A stretch of DNA of 64,000 bases from Iodobacter fluviatilis (GTDB lineage Bacteria > Pseudomonadota > Gammaproteobacteria > Burkholderiales > Chitinibacteraceae), in contig NZ_UGHR01000001.1 of assembly GCF_900451195.1 (NCBI RefSeq), forward strand, positions 2,976,001 to 3,040,000, given 5' to 3'. The position numbers were made by a program, and so were the translations under genes. Below are positions 49,151 to 57,534 of the stretch, in pieces. The stretch's first letter is position 1. The number at the start of each line of letters is the position of its first letter. The notes below the pieces were generated by a model, which saw only the letters and a program-made list of their open reading frames with translations, was not told the DNA's origin and made no database searches.

Positions 49151-51418
49151 TTAAAAGTCCAATAAAATGCTTTTTGCTGCACGAGTCGCTTTTAGCCGGC
49201 CTTCCCAGTCGATATAGCCCCCATTGATTGCATATGTTACTGCCTTTGAAATTAATTGCTCCCTTTGAATATCTTGTGCTGAAGATGCTAAAAATTTAAA
49301 ATCACTATCCATTTTTTTATTTACTGCAGGGCGCTGAAAAGTCATATACCAACCACCACTATCCATACAGTTATAGGGTATTGCAGTAACGACTTCTGGA
49401 TTATTAACTATACCTGCTCTTCTCCTCATACCAGCTTCATTATGAGCCAGATACTGTGGATCATCCCACCAATAATCATCAAAGCTACTTGTAGATAGCC
49501 AACTGCGATAAACCCAATATTGGACATAATTAGTACGACCAGTTAATTGTTTAAATCCTCGACCACGAAACTTCTGAGCATCAGGATCTCCAAGACTGCC
49601 ACCTCTCCAATTATATGAGCTCGCAATATAGCCACCACTGCTGTTATATTTTGTTGAGCCGAACCAATCGACTCGCTCACCCGCCTCTCTTCCCCACCAA
49701 TGGCCGAGCTGACTTTCGTTTACCTTTGACTGTTGCATTATCCTCGATCCTCTAGGAGGGCGAACGGCGCCATTAACGGCAGTTCCCGGCATAGCGCTCT
49801 CCTGCATTTCCTTCATATATGTTGACTCAATAGCTCCCTGACCGAGGATATGTGGTAACCTTTTTTTTGTATTAAGACCATACTTTCTCGTCATTCTATT
49901 TAGTTCAGAAACATTATGATTTATAATTTTTTTATAAGCTAATATTTTATCTTGATCATTTGTTGAACCCACTGCTAAAGGCTGATAAATTCTTTCTAGC
50001 TCATCTGCACTCAACCAACCACACTTTCTAAAATGCCCAATAAACTCTCTTGGATGAAAGTGCCAATGCTCATCTGCAATTCCTAAATCAGCCTCGGCCC
50101 AAAAACATAAAGCAGTTGCTAGCTTTATAAGATTGTCATACTGAGCTGGATCTAAGGGAACTTCCAATAAATCACTTTTTGTTTTTATCCATTCATACCT
50201 TGTATTTAACGTTGCTAATGCCCATTCTGTAGGGAATTTGCAAATTGCACGTGAAAGTCTTTCTTTTATTTTATCCTGACCTACAGCTTGCACTAACTCT
50301 CTGCTGGTATATTTTTCATCTCCATCACTATCCAGCCATGCTAAAAGAGTTGGCGAATTACATTGACTATCTGGTGTTGCATCATCAGCAATTAAATTCC
50401 AGCCCATCCATTGAGGAAAATCAGCATCACTATATTTTGTAACGCCAACTGCATTTAAATTAACCCAGCCCTGCCCACCTGGAAAGTTAACTTTTCGCCA
50501 ATGTGGAGCTGCACCAGCAAGAATTACTGTTTCATTGTTAATATTAATCACTCGACCAAAGCGCAGTAACTCATATATTGCACTCGGCGCGAGCTGATTT
50601 TGATTGGCTAGAGTTGTTGCGCTTTTATATAAATTGTATTCGTAATCGGTCTCAATTATTTCATTGCCAACACAGACATATTCACCCAAAATTTCTGGAT
50701 TTTCTTCCCGCGTTGACATTTTACAATTGCCTTTTTCAAAACGCATTGAGATAAATAGTGGTGCCACAGAGGTATAGGCGGGAGTACCAGTCCCTGTTTG
50801 TGAGTTTGCACTAGGCTGTGCCCCATAAAATGTTGCTCCCACAGGAAGATAAAAATGTATATCCCCATAAACAACATCCATACGGCCATCTTTACTTAAA
50901 TCTAAGTTTCCTTTTTCACGACCAACTAATTTTTTTAAATTAGGGTCATCACAAATGATTTCCATATGCATGGCATTGTCACCATTGCACAGGCCGACTG
51001 AACCTAATTCAGCTTTACGATAAACAGGTTGATTTTTTTGAACAAAAACCTGTTTCAGATGCATATAAATGGAGTAATACTCCACGTTTCCGTCAGGGCC
51101 TTCCCCAATTTCGGTCTTGTGTTTAATAATCACGCAACCATCATTACTACCACCATTAATCGCAAGATCAGGCTTTGCTTTTTCTCCCGTTAAAGGGGAA
51201 GACGGGCGGGCATATATAACAATACCATCTGCAATTGCACGTACAGGCTCACCTCGTGTCCCTGTATCGTTGTGTTTAATATGTTGGCCACCATGCCAAG
51301 CCAGCAAGCTGCTTATTGGATAATTACCTTTGGCTTCAAAGGGCATCAGATCTTTCAACCAATCCTCGTCGGAGTGATTGCCCTGAGCTGTTTTAAGTAA
51401 AGGAGGACTAATGATCAT
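49151..51418 (-). CDS. Putative T6SS peptidoglycan-hydrolase effector (M23-like + GH19-like)
   Basis: This 755-residue protein follows vgrG by 18 bp. Residues about 40-160 resemble an M23 peptidase: a HGGQH (His42, His46) site, YMHL (His120) and an AMHMEI block (His151), but the usual HxH has an Ala in place of the first His. An SH3-like stretch (WRKVNFPGGQGWVNLN, about 308-323) and an EF-hand-like loop (DSDGDEKYTSREL, about 363-375) follow. The C-terminal part carries the GH19 signature GAIESTYM (Glu about 528) and RGRGFKQLTGRTNY (about 618-631). It is likely delivered by VgrG to cut cell-wall glycan and perhaps peptide. Dual amidase/lysozyme T6SS effectors such as TseP have a similar plan. 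Confidence 0.75.
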   Translation of the reverse strand: MIISPPLLKTAQGNHSDEDWLKDLMPFEAKGNYPISSLLAWHGGQHIKHNDTGTRGEPVRAIADGIVIYARPSSPLTGEKAKPDLAINGGSNDGCVIIKHKTEIGEGPDGNVEYYSIYMHLKQVFVQKNQPVYRKAELGSVGLCNGDNAMHMEIICDDPNLKKLVGREKGNLDLSKDGRMDVVYGDIHFYLPVGATFYGAQPSANSQTGTGTPAYTSVAPLFISMRFEKGNCKMSTREENPEILGEYVCVGNEIIETDYEYNLYKSATTLANQNQLAPSAIYELLRFGRVININNETVILAGAAPHWRKVNFPGGQGWVNLNAVGVTKYSDADFPQWMGWNLIADDATPDSQCNSPTLLAWLDSDGDEKYTSRELVQAVGQDKIKERLSRAICKFPTEWALATLNTRYEWIKTKSDLLEVPLDPAQYDNLIKLATALCFWAEADLGIADEHWHFHPREFIGHFRKCGWLSADELERIYQPLAVGSTNDQDKILAYKKIINHNVSELNRMTRKYGLNTKKRLPHILGQGAIESTYMKEMQESAMPGTAVNGAVRPPRGSRIMQQSKVNESQLGHWWGREAGERVDWFGSTKYNSSGGYIASSYNWRGGSLGDPDAQKFRGRGFKQLTGRTNYVQYWVYRSWLSTSSFDDYWWDDPQYLAHNEAGMRRRAGIVNNPEVVTAIPYNCMDSGGWYMTFQRPAVNKKMDSDFKFLASSAQDIQREQLISKAVTYAINGGYIDWEGRLKATRAAKSILLDF

Positions 51419-51436
51419 AGATGTTTGCCAGTATTA

Positions 51437-54064
51437 TTATTCAGAAAATGGGAATGAATTAGGCGAAGTGAATTTACTCTTAGGCATGTTTGGCAGAGCC
51501 AGTTTCAAGCTGGCTGGCCCGCTTATCTCATGATTCGCCCCCTTAATACTCACCTTCCCCGGGCAGTGGATTTCAATATTGCCGCCTTTGATGCGGATGT
51601 ATGCCCCGCCAGCGGTCATCAGAATTTCGTCTTGTGCGACGACGGTGATGCTTTCTTTGCAGGCAGTGATTTTGACGTTTTTGTCGCCAGTGATTTCAAT
51701 ATCATCGCTTTGCGCCTGCAGCTGGATTTTGCCTTTGGCTGCGATTAGCTTTAGCGCGACTTTGTCTTTTACCCCGGCCACAAACAGGCTGATGTGTGAT
51801 CCTGCATTATGTATCCAGCGGCGGCCGGAGGTTTGGTTGGTGTCTCTTTGAGCAACCAGATCCAGGTTGGTACCTGCGGAGAGCGTCTGGCTTTGCGGGC
51901 TGGTGATGGCTACGCCGTCCTCACCGTGCAGCAGGATGATTTTTTGTTGACCTGCCTGACTTTGAGATTTGCTCTTGCCGTCTTTATCGGTGTTGCTGCC
52001 CGCTTCCAAGCTTTTGCTGGCATGCACGTGGTGATACAAATGACCCGTGCTGGCCTTGCTGCCTGCACTGTTGTCTGCCTCTACGGTTTTGCCTTCGTCG
52101 CCAGTTTCTATGGTGTCCGCAAGCTGGTTGGTGGCGGTTTCACCTAGGCTTTGAGCCAACGCTAAAGCTGATTCCAGCTGGCTTTGTGCGGGGCTATGGT
52201 CGAGTTGTTTACCGCTGGCGCCGCCTTTGGCTTCGGTGCTGATCAGCAGGCCATTGGCGCGGATTGCGCCTTGGTTATCCGTGCGCAGCTCGAAGCCTTC
52301 GCCGCGTGGCTCACCCTTACCATCGGTTCTTGGGTGGATCAGATAACCTAGGTTGAGCTGGGTTTTGCCGTGCTCGCTGGATAATTTGGTACGAACTTCG
52401 CCCTTAGTATCATCAAACAGCAGCTCGCCATACTGGCCGCCTTCATGCTCTTTGGTTTTGATGCCAGACAGCGTTTTATTCGCTGGCAATGCGCCTGTGC
52501 CGCTGAACGCTGGCACGGGGTGGCTGCCGTTATAAACAACACCAGTGACTACAGGGCGGTCGATATCGCCTTCAACAAAGCTGATGGTCACTTCCTGACC
52601 GATACGCGGGATGAATTGATGCCCCCAGCCTGCCCCCGCCGATGGCGCGGCGACGCGTATCCAGCAAGATGATTTGTCATCCAGATTGGCGCCAAACTCA
52701 GGGTGCTCGGCGGCACGCTGCCAGTGAAATTGTACTTTTATTCTCCCCTGCTCATCGGTGTGGACTTCTGACCCGGCAGGGCCAACTACCGTGGCGGTTT
52801 GCAGGCCTGGGCTGGTGGGCTTAGTAAATTCTTGCTCGCCCAGATGGCTGAGCACAGGCTGGCCGCGTCTTTGCGCGGTAAAGTCCGCTTGGTAAGGCGC
52901 GTTATCTTTGGCAGGAGTGGCAAGTAGGCTGGGCGCAACTAAGCCAAGTTGCTGGCTTAAATCTGCAGGTAAATTATTGTTGGCGGTGAATGTCAGCCCG
53001 GTAATGGCAAATTCGCGCTGCTCTGCGCTATCCCATTCGTGCGCGGGGTGGTCTTCTAAACGGAACCATTGCCCAGCCTGCAGGCTGCGTAATGTGCCAG
53101 AGCCGGTAAATGATTTCTTTTGCCCGTCTAAAGCATCCTGACGCAGCTTGGCATCATTGCTGAGCTGATCCGAATCGCTGGCGTAATAATGTGTTTGCGG
53201 GTCGTAATATTCGAGGCTGGTCTGGATTTGTTGCCCGCCATCGCCCTGATCAATGGCGCTGTCGCTTAAGCTGTGGCTGGTATTGGCGGCTTTGTAATCA
53301 AAGCTGGCAAGGGCCACCGAGCTGCTGCCAATTTGCCGTTGGGTATTCCATGCGGTAAGCGAATCGCTTTCTTCTGTGGCGTCCGCACGATGGAATCTCA
53401 CCGCAGATTCTGCCGCTTCGGGCAGGCCAAAAGCATCATCAAATACAATAAGCTGAACCTGAGGTGTGTCTCCGGCCAAATGCTCAAAGCGCCATGCCAA
53501 GCCACTTTCTTTCATTAAGCGGCATAAAAAGGCGTAGTCATCTTCACGGTATTGCAGGCAGTAAGAGCGCGGCGGGTATTCTGCCGATAGTTTGAAATCC
53601 AGCGTTTGTACCGAGGCAAAGACAGGATTTTTGGCCTGATGCTCTGCCAGTACCTGCTTAATCAGATCTGGAATAGATAAATCCTGAAATACACGGGAAG
53701 TGCGGCGGTATCTGAGCAGCGCGAATGGCGGCTCTACGGTAATAGAATATTTAGCAAAGCCACCATCTGAGCCTAAAAGCTGCGCCTGCGAGATGACGCC
53801 ACAGCGCTCGATCGCATCACCATTGGCATCGGCCACGGCCAGAACAACCGGCAGGCCAAGCAGCGATTTAAGCTCTAAGGCCGCATCGGATGACAGGCAA
53901 TCTATCTGATAGCGATAGGCCTGATTAATCCCCTCGCTGCCTGTTACACGCTGAGGTAAAAGCTGCTCGCCCCACGCTACGCCATCGCCCAGTTGGAGAG
54001 AGATAAGACGCTGCTCTTGACTAAACGCAGAGGCAAATGAAGCAAGCAGATCACTAAGATTCAT
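51437..54064 (-). CDS. vgrG: Type VI secretion tip protein VgrG (TssI)
   Basis: This 875-residue protein has the gp27/gp5-like layout. Residues 20-450 hold the gp27-like base, including SYCLQYREDDYAFLCRLMKESG, then comes the gp5-like OB domain (GRIKVQFHWQR, SCWIRVAAPSAGAGWGHQFIPR, GQEVTISFVEGDIDRPVVTG). A DUF2345-type extension runs to the C terminus (HLYHHVHASK, LAQRDTNQ). It is a spike that carries the next gene's product. No other T6SS genes, Hcp or PAAR protein are nearby, so it is an orphan VgrG needing a system elsewhere in the genome. Confidence 0.93.
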   Translation of the reverse strand: MNLSDLLASFASAFSQEQRLISLQLGDGVAWGEQLLPQRVTGSEGINQAYRYQIDCLSSDAALELKSLLGLPVVLAVADANGDAIERCGVISQAQLLGSDGGFAKYSITVEPPFALLRYRRTSRVFQDLSIPDLIKQVLAEHQAKNPVFASVQTLDFKLSAEYPPRSYCLQYREDDYAFLCRLMKESGLAWRFEHLAGDTPQVQLIVFDDAFGLPEAAESAVRFHRADATEESDSLTAWNTQRQIGSSSVALASFDYKAANTSHSLSDSAIDQGDGGQQIQTSLEYYDPQTHYYASDSDQLSNDAKLRQDALDGQKKSFTGSGTLRSLQAGQWFRLEDHPAHEWDSAEQREFAITGLTFTANNNLPADLSQQLGLVAPSLLATPAKDNAPYQADFTAQRRGQPVLSHLGEQEFTKPTSPGLQTATVVGPAGSEVHTDEQGRIKVQFHWQRAAEHPEFGANLDDKSSCWIRVAAPSAGAGWGHQFIPRIGQEVTISFVEGDIDRPVVTGVVYNGSHPVPAFSGTGALPANKTLSGIKTKEHEGGQYGELLFDDTKGEVRTKLSSEHGKTQLNLGYLIHPRTDGKGEPRGEGFELRTDNQGAIRANGLLISTEAKGGASGKQLDHSPAQSQLESALALAQSLGETATNQLADTIETGDEGKTVEADNSAGSKASTGHLYHHVHASKSLEAGSNTDKDGKSKSQSQAGQQKIILLHGEDGVAITSPQSQTLSAGTNLDLVAQRDTNQTSGRRWIHNAGSHISLFVAGVKDKVALKLIAAKGKIQLQAQSDDIEITGDKNVKITACKESITVVAQDEILMTAGGAYIRIKGGNIEIHCPGKVSIKGANHEISGPASLKLALPNMPKSKFTSPNSFPFSE

Positions 54065-54254
54065 AATAAATCAACGATGTATGGCGACCGTAAAATATTA
54101 CACGAAGCTTTAAGCTGCCTGTTTTATAATTTACCCTATTTGTGTATATTTACTAATTTACTAGCTTCGCAATGTAAGCAAAACAATGTACGCACTAATT
54201 AAGAAGTATGTAGAGCTTCAAACAAAGCAGGATATCGGATCGTTTTTTACCCCT

Positions 54255-54497
54255 TCATGAAGCCCAATCAACCAGCCCATCATGCCTAATCCGGCAATCA
54301 TGATAAATTGTTGCCCATTCGGTCATGGTGTGCAGGACATCCCCGGCAGAGCCATCAGCCAAAGCGGGCAGTTCAGCGGGGCAGCGCACCAACAGGCTGG
54401 CTTGCGGCATGGCCCTTGGCGGCGGCATTGATGAGCAAGCGCCCAGCAGCAGGCAGGCACTCGCGGCTATAGATCGTGCTATTGGTTTTAACTTCAC
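54255..54497 (-). CDS. Rz1-like outer-membrane spanin lipoprotein
   Basis: This 80-residue protein has a lipobox (CLLLGAC, Cys21) and a Pro-rich start to the mature part (SSMPPPRAMPQ). It overlaps the end of the Rz gene in another frame and extends beyond it, the usual layout for Rz/Rz1. Together they would fuse inner and outer membranes at lysis. Confidence 0.75.
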   Translation of the reverse strand: MKLKPIARSIAASACLLLGACSSMPPPRAMPQASLLVRCPAELPALADGSAGDVLHTMTEWATIYHDCRIRHDGLVDWAS

Positions 54498-54714
54498 GGA
54501 TGACTCCCCGTTCGATAATGCGTTCTGTGATTTTCAGGGCAGCCAGGCGCTCTTCTACTGCTGAAGCAATGGCCTCGCTTTTTGCCTGTGTTTTAACTGC
54601 CGCACTGATGGCGGCTTTTTGAGCGACTAATTCCAGCGCATCCTGCCACCAGCCATTCACCAGCCAGCCCGCGCCAAAGCCCAGCGCGGCTGCAATAATC
54701 GTGGCCCGGATCAT
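54373..54714 (-). CDS. Rz-like inner-membrane spanin
   Basis: About 113 residues starting MIRATIIAAALGFGAGWLVN. The N-terminal helix is membrane-like and the middle is coiled-coil-like (AQKAAISAAVKTQAKSEAIASAVEERLAAL). The ATG at 54714 overlaps the endolysin stop (ATGA). It pairs with the nested Rz1 gene. The assignment rests on topology, size and position after lysozyme. Confidence 0.75.
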   Translation of the reverse strand: MIRATIIAAALGFGAGWLVNGWWQDALELVAQKAAISAAVKTQAKSEAIASAVEERLAALKITERIIERGVIREVKTNSTIYSRECLPAAGRLLINAAAKGHAASQPVGALPR

Positions 54715-55175
54715 GAGGTTTCCTCGCACAAGGCCCGCTCTGCAGCGCGGCGGCGAACCAAGCCGGGGAGTTTTTCTCCTCCGGCGTAGACCCATTTACT
54801 CAGCTCAGCACATGCGCCCGCGGTATCGCCGGCATTAAGTTTTTTAAGCAGGCTGGAGCGGCAGAACTTCCCTCCCCCAACGTTAAAGGTAAAAGAGGCA
54901 AAAGCGCCGCGTTGATTGGCGGTCAGCGGCATGGTGACGCAAGCATCGATCGCTCGGTTGGCCGTCAGCAGATCCGCGGCCAGCAAGTCTTTACACGCCT
55001 CAACGCTGTTTTTTTGCCCCAGCTTGACCTCTGCCCCGGTATGCCCCCAGCAGATGGTTGGAATGCCAACCGGATCCTGGTACGCCGCGGTGCGCAGCCC
55101 TTCAAAGTGCATCACCACCGGCGTGGCCAGCCCGATGGCCGCCGCCACCGCAGCACTGATGATTTTCTTATTCAT
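54711..55175 (-). CDS. Phage lysozyme of the SAR endolysin type (GH24)
   Basis: This 154-residue enzyme has the T4-type catalytic triad spacing E-x8-D-x5-T (Glu25, Asp34, Thr40). Residues about 5-22 are weakly hydrophobic and Ala/Gly-rich, as in a signal-anchor-release endolysin, so export may not need a pore. The ATG at 55175 follows GGAGG; upstream in-frame codons to 55244 belong to the overlapping holin. It lies between holin and Rz genes. Confidence 0.9.
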   Translation of the reverse strand: MNKKIISAAVAAAIGLATPVVMHFEGLRTAAYQDPVGIPTICWGHTGAEVKLGQKNSVEACKDLLAADLLTANRAIDACVTMPLTANQRGAFASFTFNVGGGKFCRSSLLKKLNAGDTAGACAELSKWVYAGGEKLPGLVRRRAAERALCEETS

Positions 55176-55383
55176 CGTTCGCTTCCTCCTCTTTATTCCA
55201 GCGTTTACGCAGTACGCGCCAGTATTTGAGCGCGAGTAAACCAATCTGCAATACGAGATAAAGCAAGGTCACCAGCTGGATCAGTTCATCCATGCTCCAT
55301 GAGCCCACCGCCGAAATACTGAGGGTGAATCCTGTTTTAATGCCGACGCTGCCGATATCGTCTTTCAACATGTTTTGATCCAT
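55168..55383 (-). CDS. Putative phage holin
   Basis: This 71-residue protein has one strong (about residues 33-53) and one weak hydrophobic helix and a charged C terminus (RKRWNKEEEANDE). It overlaps the endolysin start by 8 bp. The position before a SAR endolysin fits a holin or pinholin. No family-level match is claimed. Confidence 0.65.
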   Translation of the reverse strand: MDQNMLKDDIGSVGIKTGFTLSISAVGSWSMDELIQLVTLLYLVLQIGLLALKYWRVLRKRWNKEEEANDE

Positions 55384-55407
55384 AAAAAAAACCCGCTCGA
55401 GGCGGGT
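55384..55407 (-). terminator. Terminator between tail and lysis genes
   Basis: The stem acccgc / gcgggt is followed by TTTTTTT on the minus strand, ending the tail transcript before the holin gene. It abuts the holin ATG. Confidence 0.8.
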
Positions 55408-55452
55408 GTGGTTTCTTCAATAAAAGGGGCTTTATGCGCGTAAACGGCTTTT

Positions 55453-56517
55453 TTATGCGGTGATTGAGACCAGTTTCTTAGCGGGCTTTTTCTTTTTCGC
55501 GGGTTTTCTGGATTTCTTAAGCTGGGCTTTGCTGATCACCAGCTCGAGGCTGCTGGACCAGCCATTGGCACTAAAATCATGGGTAATCGTATCCACCACC
55601 CACTGGCCATCGACCCCCAGCTTCACGCCTGACAGGCTGATTTTACGTTCGGCCACGATATCGGCCCTGCCTGCCAAATCCAGCGTTAAGGTGCCGGTGG
55701 AGCGGTTATTGCGCTCTAACGTCCCTTTTGCGCTTGCCCCCGCCCGACCTGCACTCGGCACAGAATGGCGAGCGGCCCGTACAGGGGCAGAGGGGTTGTC
55801 TTTATCCGGCACAATGATTTCCAGCGTTTTACCGGTCTTTTTGTTATGGCTTTTAACAGCCACGCCACCCGACTCATTCCGGTCTGAAAGGGTATAGCGC
55901 CAGCTTTTAATATCAGCCCTGCGCAACACCAGCAGCGGAATCGCTTTACCACTCACGCTTTTAGCCTGCCCGCCCCGCGGAACCACGAGCAATTTTCCGG
56001 CTTTGACGGAGGCGGTGGCGTCGTACTGGCGGGCAATGCGGGTTATAAAGTGAATATCCGATTCATTCACCTGATCCAGCCGCTCTACCCTGGCCTTCAT
56101 CGTGCAAACCGGTGTCAGCTTATTACGCTGCGCGATCTCTTTGACCACCTGAGCGAGGCTGACGTTTTCCCATGCATGGCGGCGTACCGCTTTCACCGTG
56201 CCAGATAAATCCGCAGGCCGGCCACACAGGGTGATTTGTTGTGGCGGGCCGCTGGATTCCACTTCATCAATCCGATAGCTGCCCAGCATCGTCAGCCCTG
56301 TTTCCTGATAGCCCAGCGAAATCTGCAGCCGTGCACCTCGTGCCGGCAACGCCACTGCGCCATCCCGGTCATCGAGCGAGATCTCCGCTTCATCACTATC
56401 CATGCCTGCTTTATCCGTAATCCGGATACTAAGCAACCGATCCGACAACAGCGCCGTAATATCACGCCCGGCAGCCTGGCCAGCAGCCGTGGCCACAATT
56501 TTAAAAATGGGTTGCAT
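55453..56517 (-). CDS. Phage late control protein D (tail hub, GpD-like)
   Basis: This 354-residue protein matches P2 GpD: an N-terminal TDKAGMDSDEAEISLDDRDG region, then LAQVVKEIAQRNKLTPVC and DIHFITRIARQYDATASVKAGKLLVVP. It acts as the baseplate hub and, like VgrG's base, is gp27-like. The C-terminal tail is Lys-rich (KKSRKPAKKKKPAKK). It is the last tail gene before the terminator. Confidence 0.88.
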   Translation of the reverse strand: MQPIFKIVATAAGQAAGRDITALLSDRLLSIRITDKAGMDSDEAEISLDDRDGAVALPARGARLQISLGYQETGLTMLGSYRIDEVESSGPPQQITLCGRPADLSGTVKAVRRHAWENVSLAQVVKEIAQRNKLTPVCTMKARVERLDQVNESDIHFITRIARQYDATASVKAGKLLVVPRGGQAKSVSGKAIPLLVLRRADIKSWRYTLSDRNESGGVAVKSHNKKTGKTLEIIVPDKDNPSAPVRAARHSVPSAGRAGASAKGTLERNNRSTGTLTLDLAGRADIVAERKISLSGVKLGVDGQWVVDTITHDFSANGWSSSLELVISKAQLKKSRKPAKKKKPAKKLVSITA

Positions 56518-56520
56518 GCT

Positions 56521-56727
56521 CTACTCCCAAAGCGTAATGGTTTCGCGCATCGGCGCAGCTAAATCAGGAAAATGGATCATGACGCCTGAGGGATACGGTT
56601 GTTTAATCGCAGCCAGCCCGTGATTACGTGCCAGCACCGCTTCGACCGTGCCTTTCACATGGCCGTAAACGGCATAGCACAGGCGATCGAGCAGGTCGCC
56701 ATCACACGTTCTGATAGTCTTCGCCAT
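56521..56727 (-). CDS. Phage tail protein X
   Basis: This 68-residue protein is GpX-like: MAKTIRTCDGDLLDRLCYAVYG, then VLARNHGLAAIKQPYPSGVMIHFPDLA, which resembles a LysM-type fold. The start ATG at 56727 overlaps the end of the U gene. In P2-type phages X lies in the lysis region; here it sits between U and D. Confidence 0.85.
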   Translation of the reverse strand: MAKTIRTCDGDLLDRLCYAVYGHVKGTVEAVLARNHGLAAIKQPYPSGVMIHFPDLAAPMRETITLWE

Positions 56728-57532
56728 AGCGTTTGAACTCCATATTAAAAGTCTGTTTACGCGGTGCGCCATCGGTAAAGAGAAACTCCTGATCCTCTTC
56801 AATGTGGGTGATGTACCAGCGCCCGAATGATTGCCCATAGCCCGTTGTTAGCGTGACGGGTTTCAATGCGCTGGCGATCTCACGCAAGGTATCGAGATGC
56901 CCAGTTCCCTGCTGCGCCAAATAAATCACGCCATTAATCTTGATGGTTTCACCGCCTTTAGAAACCGCCTGCTCAGCCGGCGTGCGGGTCAACCGCTCTT
57001 GTGACTGAATACCGTACTGGCTGGACCGGCTCAGGCGATCAAATGCGGCCTGCCCCAGCGCGAAACGAAAGATCCGGCCTTTTTCAGCGGCAATTTCTAA
57101 TAAAAAGCCTTTAGCAATCGGGGTCTCATCCCGACGAAGCCCTTCATCAAATAAAACATCACGCGCACGAATAGCGCCATTAACGCCGGCAGAACGCATA
57201 TCCAGTACACCCCCCATCGATTTCTTTAAGGCGCCATGACTTAAATCCAGCCATGCACCGGCTTCACGCAATGCCTGACTGCTACTGCGGCTAATATCCC
57301 GCACAGCGAGCTGAAGCACGCCAGCAGAACGACTCACCGCACGGGCACTGGGGCCATCCAGCATTTCTCCCGCACTGGCAATCAGCCCTGCTGCTTTTTG
57401 AGTGAGCTCGGCCGCAGTTCTGGTGTCTTTGATTGCCACAGAGATATCCCGCGGCAATATCCGCATATTGGCGACAGCAGCAGACCGGCTGGCCACTTGG
57501 GTGGCCGCCTGAAGTAAGGGCATAAAATCCAT
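56702..57532 (-). CDS. Phage tail protein U with extra N-terminal region
   Basis: This 276-residue protein has a GpU-like C-terminal half (FALGQAAFDRLSRSSQYG, GQSFGRWYITHIEEDQEFLF and PRKQTFNMEFKRYGED). GpU is usually near 150-160 residues. The first 130 residues are helical and Ala/Ser/Arg-rich (DIRS- and RDISR-type repeats) and are not part of GpU as I know it. The gene overlaps X by 26 bp and starts 2 bp after T. Confidence 0.75.
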   Translation of the reverse strand: MDFMPLLQAATQVASRSAAVANMRILPRDISVAIKDTRTAAELTQKAAGLIASAGEMLDGPSARAVSRSAGVLQLAVRDISRSSSQALREAGAWLDLSHGALKKSMGGVLDMRSAGVNGAIRARDVLFDEGLRRDETPIAKGFLLEIAAEKGRIFRFALGQAAFDRLSRSSQYGIQSQERLTRTPAEQAVSKGGETIKINGVIYLAQQGTGHLDTLREIASALKPVTLTTGYGQSFGRWYITHIEEDQEFLFTDGAPRKQTFNMEFKRYGEDYQNV

Positions 57533-57534
57533 AA

